Assembly: GCF_000003815.2 (NCBI RefSeq)
Contig: NC_049985.1
Span: 11,909,472 to 11,973,471 of the forward strand
Direction: 5' to 3'
From: Branchiostoma floridae
Taxonomy: Eukaryota; Chordata; Leptocardii; Amphioxiformes; Branchiostomatidae
DNA length: 64,000 bases
The position numbers and the translations under genes are program-made. Shown in pieces: positions 61,701 through 64,000 of this stretch; the stretch's first letter is position 1; each line of letters begins with the position of its first letter. Under the pieces are notes generated by a model. It did no database searches. It was given only the letters and a program-made list of their open reading frames with translations, and was not told where the DNA came from.

Positions 61701-62745
61701 CATTACCACCATCACCTTCTTGGCGAGGAACTACAGCAGGTGGCCTATCTGGGATGGCAGGAGGCCTACCGTTCCCTTGTAGCTCATCATTGCTGTAGAC
61801 ATCTATGTGGCTTTCGCGCGCTACTTCATCGTACTGCGGGTTGTGATGCCCGCCATTGCCAATAATCCGAAACTCAGTTTTTGGTGGAACTACACGTGCT
61901 GTAGGTTCATCCTTTCTACCATCATGTCTACCTTTGTCGCTGTCTGTTGTGGATTGACTAAAGCTGTTACTGGCTGATGTAACATTATCTCTGTTAATGT
62001 TTATTGTGTCATCCTGCACTGCTGGGCTGTTTTCAAATTGGGATTCCTCAAGATCGCCATGCATGGACTTAATACCGTCCCTACGGAGAGACTTCTTGAG
62101 CTTTGTCGCATCTTCATCATTTCCTCCTTCACTTAGAGTTCTTGGGAAGGTTTTTTGCTGGCGAGGGAGGTTACGCGGTTTTGGCGTCGGCTTCGGTCTG
62201 TTGGGTTGAAGCAATTTACCATCATTCTGAACCGGCTTTGGTGGAAGGTTTCTCGGTTTTGGAGTAGGCTTAGGTTTGGATGGCAGCTGCCCATCTTGTG
62301 GTGCATTTGGGGGAGAGGCTTGCGGAGGGAAAACTGGTGGGGAAACAACCTTTTTCTCTTCTTCGGGCGTTGGAGAGGGTGATGGTGACTTATCATTCGA
62401 AGCTTTCCTCATCTTAGGTGGAAGTTTCGGCGGCACAAGCTGATCCACAGCGCTATCCACGCTGCTTGTGCTTCCCGACAACAAACCTAGGGGGCTCGCC
62501 TCTATCGGGGAGGCGGCAGGCATCTTGACGTGACCTTCGCAGGAGATCGGCAAGTGTTTAAGGATTCGGCGGCAGTGACCCGGTCGGTTGATCCCAATCT
62601 GATGGAGGGTGTCGTCGTTGAGGTTGCAGCAGTCGCTGAGCTGCGTGTAGCCCTGGTTGGTGAAGAGTTGGACGTACACCTCGAGCTGGATGGCCTGCAG
62701 CCACTCCTGCACACTGGTCACCTCCACCTCCATGTTGGGGTCCAT
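33052..62745 (-). CDS. ARAP: ARAP: Arf-GAP with Rho-GAP, ankyrin repeat and PH domains
   Basis: This is the gene-level entry. There are 47 coding exons on the - strand, coding length 5232 bp, predicting 1743 residues plus TAG (33054-33052). Human ARAP1-3 are about 1450-1704 residues. Domain order by approximate residue: SAM 8-66, proline/tyrosine-rich 70-516, PH1 539-644, PH2 663-757, ArfGAP 758-885, ankyrin 886-951, PH3 966-1100, PH4 1117-1213, RhoGAP 1230-1411, RA 1438-1538, PH5 1552-1660, tail to 1743. Family members bind PtdIns(3,4,5)P3 at membranes and switch off Arf and Rho GTPases, coordinating actin and trafficking. Every exon joins in phase with GT-AG sites. Exon coordinates are in the block entries. 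Which vertebrate paralogue it is closest to cannot be decided; a single pre-duplication ARAP is plausible. Confidence 0.95.
33651..33785. repeat. Minisatellite, unit about 18-20 bp (AGTAGCAACCCAGC...)
   Basis: About eight imperfect copies of AGYAGCAACCCAGCNNGA lie in the last ARAP intron but one. On the - strand they yield a spurious Cys/Trp/Leu-rich frame (GYYFKLGCYSVLGCYS). Confidence 0.9.
34364..34490 (+). mobile_element. Diverged SINE tail in ARAP intron
   Basis: GGGTCCAAATCCC (B-box-like) is followed by TTTATACCTATTTTCCCCAC, ATGGGTGAAAATGAGTGCCT and TCAGGTGGAAGTTTAAGCCAG. The ATGGGTG/AAATGAGTGCCTAACTT core matches the tail of the SINE at 16638-16922 (CAGGTGTAGAAATGGGTGCC). The A box is decayed. 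Confidence 0.5.
35058..36560 (-). CDS. ARAP: ARAP exons 41-44: short linker and PH5
   Basis: Exons: 36522-36560 (TPDSTKTTQTSAK), 35976-36110 (INHPTPWCQLKYCEDRRKII and onward to GGRLSYYKDTK), 35452-35579 (FNIYVGVEKKKSPPTKFGFT) and 35058-35121 (SEEEMFKWVCHILKLK). The IYVGVEKKKSPPTKFGFTVV strand pair closely parallels human ARAP1 'VYLGVKKKLRPPTCWGFTVV', and MFKWV is the closing helix with its Trp. Exon 41 (39 bp, phase 0-0) is a Thr/Ser-rich mini-exon that could be alternative. Confidence 0.91.
37024..37917 (-). CDS. ARAP: ARAP exons 38-40: linker helix and Ras-association domain
   Basis: Exons: 37840-37917 (QKEKEIQRQMKMLMEAQQMQ, a charged helix probably forming a coiled coil), 37560-37628 (ILMEVYLEDKTGQRVNVK) and 37024-37257 (78 codons including DRTWALFEVIGDGDLQRMLH and ERVFPVLESWKD). 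'VYLE.K......V.V....' then 'W..FEV......R.L...E.V.P.L' is the RA fold seen in ARAPs, which binds Rap-type GTPases in ARAP3. Exon 40 is GC-richer than its neighbours. Confidence 0.9.
38257..40327 (-). CDS. ARAP: ARAP exons 32-37: Rho GTPase-activating domain
   Basis: Exons: 40237-40327 (ENIPVIVDRCLEFVTTH), 39841-39918 (GLQAEGIYRLNGTHSKIEQL), 39370-39504 (DVANCLKRYFRNLEDPLLT), 38857-38977 (PINYATLKKMIGHLKR), 38651-38735 (NLMTSTNLSAVFGPTLM) and 38257-38340. IP.IV..C, the arginine finger in GIYR (about residue 1252), LK.YFR.L..PL, N..TL..L..HL and NL..VFGPTL are all canonical RhoGAP boxes. The finger arginine is present, unlike in ARAP2 whose RhoGAP is inactive. The exon 35 donor is the weaker AG|GTCAGA. 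Confidence 0.94.
40764..41827 (-). CDS. ARAP: ARAP exons 27-31: PH4
   Basis: Exons: 41744-41827 (DKMGDFDRAGYLYMKDSTSL), 41438-41494 (SWVSIWCNLRGKCLNYWNK), 41207-41255 (SSRDIETVDLRKLVTL), 40979-41051 (SQHTETLNVDLTDKSYYMSV) and 40764-40839 (GKKDTDDWYAAIQKAST). AGYL, W..LRG..L.YW, ..VDLRKL and DDWYAAIQKA follow the usual PH strand/helix order and the position of PH4 before RhoGAP. It is divergent and lacks a clear phosphoinositide-binding basic loop, so it may be a protein-interaction PH. Confidence 0.85.
42020..44741 (-). CDS. ARAP: ARAP exons 22-26: PH3
   Basis: Exons: 44621-44741 (ending with the GWLHKTGHTS strand region), 44243-44310 (VGDFQKRWCTLEDNVLSYY), 43923-44005 (starting DLKAKNMIETKDILCLHYY), 43206-43280 (SFSHKSKLDFLHKPDASDKD) and 42020-42119 (FVNCFELSTFDKKYMFCA, ending DRVRWIHNIAK). 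KGWLHK, FQKRWCTLED and RVRWIHNI mark strand 1, strand 3 and the terminal helix of a PH domain. Exon 25 (75 bp) is a charged, His/Lys-rich insert absent from the human sequence as I recall it; both its ends are phase 2, so it may be skipped. Confidence 0.88.
45161..46347 (-). CDS. ARAP: ARAP exons 17-21: ankyrin region from microexons
   Basis: Exons: 46279-46347 (KAVVEEGIMETYHLVLCGAD), 45753-45789 (VDCQTGDPEKPQ), 45527-45555 (PESANRVLQK), 45364-45391 (EFLQQNGAS) and 45161-45195 (GESKTSISTVFS). The pattern 'AV..D...T..L...GA.....G......LA.......EFL..NG' matches the degenerate ankyrin repeats of vertebrate ARAPs (INCFSGDPEAP...MEFLRNN). Four consecutive exons are only 28-37 bp long; phases 1-0-1-0 fit perfectly. 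Exon 19 has a TAG|CAG tandem acceptor that could add or drop one residue. Confidence 0.85.
46826..48408 (-). CDS. ARAP: ARAP exons 13-16: Arf GTPase-activating domain
   Basis: Exons: 48348-48408, 47702-47841, 47362-47450, 46826-46919. The zinc finger is complete: C-A-D-C (about residues 771-774), a 16-residue spacer, C-K-Q-C (791-794), then SGIHR with the catalytic arginine finger at about 799. It follows the family rule CxxCx16CxxCx4R and keeps the HRSLKMD segment. RRE/FILNKYRNRKYI near the end is the typical 'I..KY..K.Y' C-terminal helix. It should therefore be catalytically competent; ARAPs act on Arf1/5/6 depending on the paralogue. Confidence 0.94.
49480..51287 (-). CDS. ARAP: ARAP exons 8-12: PH2
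   Basis: Exons: 51234-51287 (KPEYAFKNGGEMWDYDKK), 50949-50983 (GWLKLEGTKGKR), 50766-50814 (SIIAIKGGRLCYYNTTE), 49925-50040 (starting DFEAASPISRIEMKLASV) and 49480-49564 (FTAESKEEANEWVEAMTEAI). G-W-L-K-L opens the domain and EANEWVEAMTEA is the closing PH helix with its Trp. Human ARAP PH2 has the same 'F.A.SE.E...W..AM..AI' ending just before the ArfGAP. The exon 11 donor is AT|GTATGT. Confidence 0.9.
49671..49904. mobile_element. Palindromic MITE, copy 1 (TACATGTAA termini)
   Basis: The left arm TACATGTAATGCTAGTTCAC-CTTTATCC is inverted at the right as AATAAAGGCAAAGTAACGTTATATA. A second inner pair is TATATCCGTTGAATTTAAA / TTTAAATTCAATGGATATA. The centre reads CCGTGATTTCAAACTGCAA, nearly mirrored by TTTGAAGCCACTGTCCG. 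It aligns with 59250-59473. It lies in ARAP intron 11 and carries no coding sequence. Confidence 0.72.
50270..50481. mobile_element. CCGCGAA-rich MITE, copy 2
   Basis: A 212-bp element has inverted termini TACTGTAAATGCA and TGCATTTACAGTA; a TA target duplication is possible if the TIR is CTGTAAATGCA. The internal words ATTAAATCCACCGCGAA and TACCGCGAAATTAAATCCACC recur in both orientations. It is in ARAP intron 10, homologous to 28669-28871. Confidence 0.85.
51300..52817. repeat. Degenerate minisatellite in ARAP intron 7 (about 51630-52330)
   Basis: Within this 1.5-kb intron, about a dozen diverged copies of a 45-60 bp unit occur, built on CCTGTCCTTGGTGCTGAATG followed by ACATTCACACTAACA and TATTGCCC variants. 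Copies differ by substitutions and small indels. Flanking parts of the intron are unremarkable. Confidence 0.85.
52818..60746 (-). CDS. ARAP: ARAP exons 2-7: linker and PH1
   Basis: Exons: 60693-60746 (TEDDDEEECKSIPISSAT), 57856-57899 or its duplicate 57033-57076 (IRKNERCGYLEKQG), 55254-55335 (NKGWKKRWVVFDGSELIYFE), 54625-54693 (SLSKRIIPAFTMTGVTYPPK), 53228-53303 (RFNLETRARTYQFAAATN) and 52818-52876 (DEMNLWASSLMQAIIEMETK). GYLEKQGG...WKKRWVVF is the first two strands of a PH domain with the basic K-x-K/R-x-R phosphoinositide-binding pattern, and the closing helix has the invariant Trp (NLWASSL). Exon 3 appears twice around the gap at 57348; at 44 bp it can be used only once without breaking frame. 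Confidence 0.92.
54340..54693. repeat. Degenerate ~100-bp tandem repeats including ARAP exon 5
   Basis: The word GGCAGGAATGATCTT or a close variant recurs at about 54365 (AGGAATGATCTT), 54447 (AAAGGCAGGAATGATCTT), 54550 (AGGGCAGGAACGATCCTT) and 54657 (AAAGGCAGGAATAATCCTC). The last lies inside coding exon 5. Spacing is about 87-107 bp. On the - strand the extra copies still read KIIPAF-, RIVPA- and KIIPTV-like peptides beside the true KRIIPAF, but they lack usable splice pairs in phase. Confidence 0.5.
56624..58170. repeat. 823-bp direct duplication across an assembly gap, including ARAP exon 3
   Basis: 56624-57347 and 57448-58170 are virtually identical at an offset of 823 bp (one visible 1-bp indel next to the gap) and are separated by exactly 100 N. 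Copy A stops and copy B starts at the gap edges, the signature of two overlapping contigs or haplotypes laid end to end. Each copy contains ARAP exon 3 (57033-57076 and 57856-57899). A real tandem duplication is possible but less likely. Confidence 0.9.
57348..57447. other. Assembly gap (100 N)
   Basis: A 100-N placeholder between the two copies of the 823-bp duplicated segment in ARAP; its true length may be zero or negative. Confidence 0.99.
59024..59204. other. Assembly gap (181 N)
   Basis: A run of 181 N in ARAP intron 2. The non-round size suggests an estimated gap from paired reads. Exons 2 and 3 join in phase without it. Confidence 0.99.
59250..59473. mobile_element. Palindromic MITE, copy 2 (TACATGTAACG termini)
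   Basis: The left end TACATGTAACGCTAGTTCAC and right end GTGAACTAACGTTACATGTA are inverted repeats. The centre has GGTGGTTTCAAATTGCAAAA and TTTTGAAAGCACCGTCCGT, mirrored as in the copy at 49671-49904. Non-coding, in ARAP intron 2. Confidence 0.75.
59888..60079. mobile_element. Hairpin MITE with ~75-bp inverted arms
   Basis: The left arm runs from CATAATTCCACCGGGTGCCA through ACGTTATGTAGAGGTCTTCC to AAGATTGTCTT. The right arm repeats it inverted: AAGACAATCTTGAGAAGGCC through AACGTTTTTTGAAGTGGCGG to CACCTTGTGGAATTATG. Only about 45 bp separate the arms, so the RNA or single strand would fold into a long hairpin. In ARAP intron 2. Confidence 0.85.
61198..62745 (-). CDS. ARAP: ARAP exon 1: SAM domain and proline/tyrosine-rich region
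   Basis: One 1548-bp exon encodes residues 1-516. The ATG at 62745 starts MDPNMEVEVTSVQEWLQAIQ, a SAM domain to about residue 66 with QIGINRPGHCRRIL at its end, matching human ARAP1 'GMLLPGHRRRIL'. Then come PPKLPPK and two copies of PKPTPKPRNLP (158-168, 184-194), likely SH3 ligands. After residue 300 lies a string of acidic tyrosine sites: YDEV 305, YDDV 372, YEEV 389, YEDI 440, YETV 485. A PPPLPF motif sits near 358. The exon ends at MPP|GTAAGA, phase 0. The upstream ATG at 62772 opens only a 6-codon frame, so 62745 is the preferred start. Confidence 0.93.
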
Positions 62746-62786
62746 CTCAGCTCAACCCCGGGGGGACGCCATCAGTAGTGAAACAC
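62746..62786 (-). other. ARAP: ARAP 5' UTR portion with short upstream ORF
   Basis: Upstream of the ATG lies a good acceptor (pyrimidine-rich CTCCTCCTCCTTTGACCTGCAG), so the 5' UTR is probably spliced here and begins in an exon further upstream that I cannot place. Within the 41 bp, ATG GCG TCC CCC CGG GGT TGA (62772-62752) forms a six-codon upstream ORF ending six bases before the main start. Confidence 0.55.
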
Positions 62787-62987
62787 CTGCAGGTCAAAGG
62801 AGGAGGAGTTGTCAGCATTGGTCCAGGAATAATTACTCATATTGATGTAACTACTAGTGCGACTGTTACACAAGGCAATCATGATCAAAGATGGTAGACT
62901 CCATCTGCACCCCACTGCTTTGCATCACAGAGAACAATAATACAGGACTGAGGATGCACATGAATGGCAATCCTGCACTGCGTGTGT

Positions 62988-62989
<2 letters not shown>

Positions 62990-63045
<56 letters not shown>

Positions 63046-63046
63046 A
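62990..63046. repeat. (CT)n(CA)n compound microsatellite
   Basis: About 14 CT repeats run directly into about 13 CA repeats. Confidence 0.96.
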
Positions 63047-63925
63047 AACACTGTAACTGCTTTTATCATAAATAACAGCTTAATTTAAGATCAAAAGCCT
63101 AGCATTATGATGGCAGAATTTTTCAATATGAATGATGCATATCATGCTGCAGAGTTAACGTTACGCTCACTTTACGTAAAACCATTGAAAGATAAAGGAA
63201 GTGGTAGATTTACACATGTACCCAGGACTTAATGCTGTTTATATATTACTGGGCGATATAATTGCAAGCAATTTCATGTAATTACGCTCACAACAGGTAA
63301 GAAGTATGATATCATCTATCTTATTACTTTCAAACACCATTTGTATATACAACAGCTACAAAATGTACCTTTCCTTAAGCTTGGTCTGCGCCGTTTCGTA
63401 CTCAACACAAGAAATGCACAATTAATGCAATATTCATTTTTGATACTAGATACCTGCAGCTAACACTTCTTCCAAAACCAGAGCCCCAAAAAATTGTTTA
63501 AAATTTATGCATTTCAGGTTTTAAGATAAAATTCAGCTAAAATATATATCAACTACATGTACATGTAGCATTCCAAACATGCATAAAAAGTGACAAAACT
63601 CTTTTGATAGGATCTTTCTATATTTTAGGTACAATAATCAGTGATATCCTTCAGTGGTCGCAGGCAATCAAATCCTGCCACAGGCTATAGCTATGACGCA
63701 TGTTGTAACGTCACATTCTAAAGAGGAAGCTGTTCAAATTTGAGTAGTCTGGAAATTACTTTTGAGATGGAAAACAGGACTGCATCATTGAACTATAGAA
63801 ATGTATATACATGTACCAGGTACCAGGTACTGTGCCTTGCATTTACAACATGAATGGTTCACATAAACTATTGAATAGACCACAAATGTAGAGGAAGTTA
63901 TGGGAAGCAAATATGATATGGAAGA

Positions 63926-64000
63926 TGTAAAATATATCCAATAATTGGCATAAAATATATCCAAATGAATAATTGGCATAAAATATATCCAATAATTGGC
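63926..64000. repeat. Short tandem repeat at window edge
   Basis: AAAATATATCCAATAATTGGCAT-type units of about 23-27 bp occur three times and run into the window end, so the full length is unknown. Confidence 0.85.

Larger units (their letters stand above)
62787..64000. other. ARAP upstream region; no coding exon seen
   Basis: It contains a (CT)n(CA)n microsatellite and AT-rich sequence. No unambiguous promoter was recognised; the transcription start may lie here or outside the window. Confidence 0.45.

Overview
The window is intron-rich animal DNA. Short GT-AG introns, many small non-autonomous transposons, microsatellites and four N-runs point to a marine invertebrate deuterostome shotgun assembly. 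A lancelet (Branchiostoma) is my best guess, inferred from gene content and repeat style rather than proven. There are no prokaryotic features.

Two genes can be reconstructed exon by exon, and they converge tail to tail. On the + strand (17681-28314, perhaps with a first exon at 10995-11079) lies a relaxin-family peptide receptor of the RXFP1/RXFP2 type: LDLa module, linker, ten single-exon leucine-rich repeats, hinge and a seven-helix GPCR body. On the - strand (62745 down to 33052) lies a complete ARAP protein of 47 coding exons and 1743 predicted residues: SAM, a long proline- and tyrosine-motif-rich region, PH1, PH2, ArfGAP, ankyrin, PH3, PH4, RhoGAP, Ras-association and PH5. All exon phases agree across both genes.

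Layout: 1-10994 has no recognised gene and holds microsatellites, a hAT-like element and a reverse-transcriptase relic. 10995-17680 is the putative first intron of the receptor, with an inverted-repeat element, a low-complexity tract, a LINE tail and a tRNA-derived SINE. 17681-28314 is the receptor. 28315-33051 is the convergent intergenic/3' UTR interval, with a CCGCGAA-type MITE. 33052-62745 is ARAP, whose introns contain two minisatellites, several MITEs, a SINE tail and an 823-bp duplication across an assembly gap that repeats coding exon 3. 62746-64000 is ARAP 5' UTR and upstream sequence.

The genes belong to different pathways (peptide-hormone sensing; phosphoinositide-controlled Arf/Rho GTPase shutdown), and nothing in the sequence suggests they work together. 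I found no clearly undescribed system. The best leads are the exon-3 duplication, the degenerate repeats around ARAP exon 5, the tyrosine-motif array in ARAP exon 1, a possible cassette exon inside PH3, and the distant candidate signal-peptide exon of the receptor.
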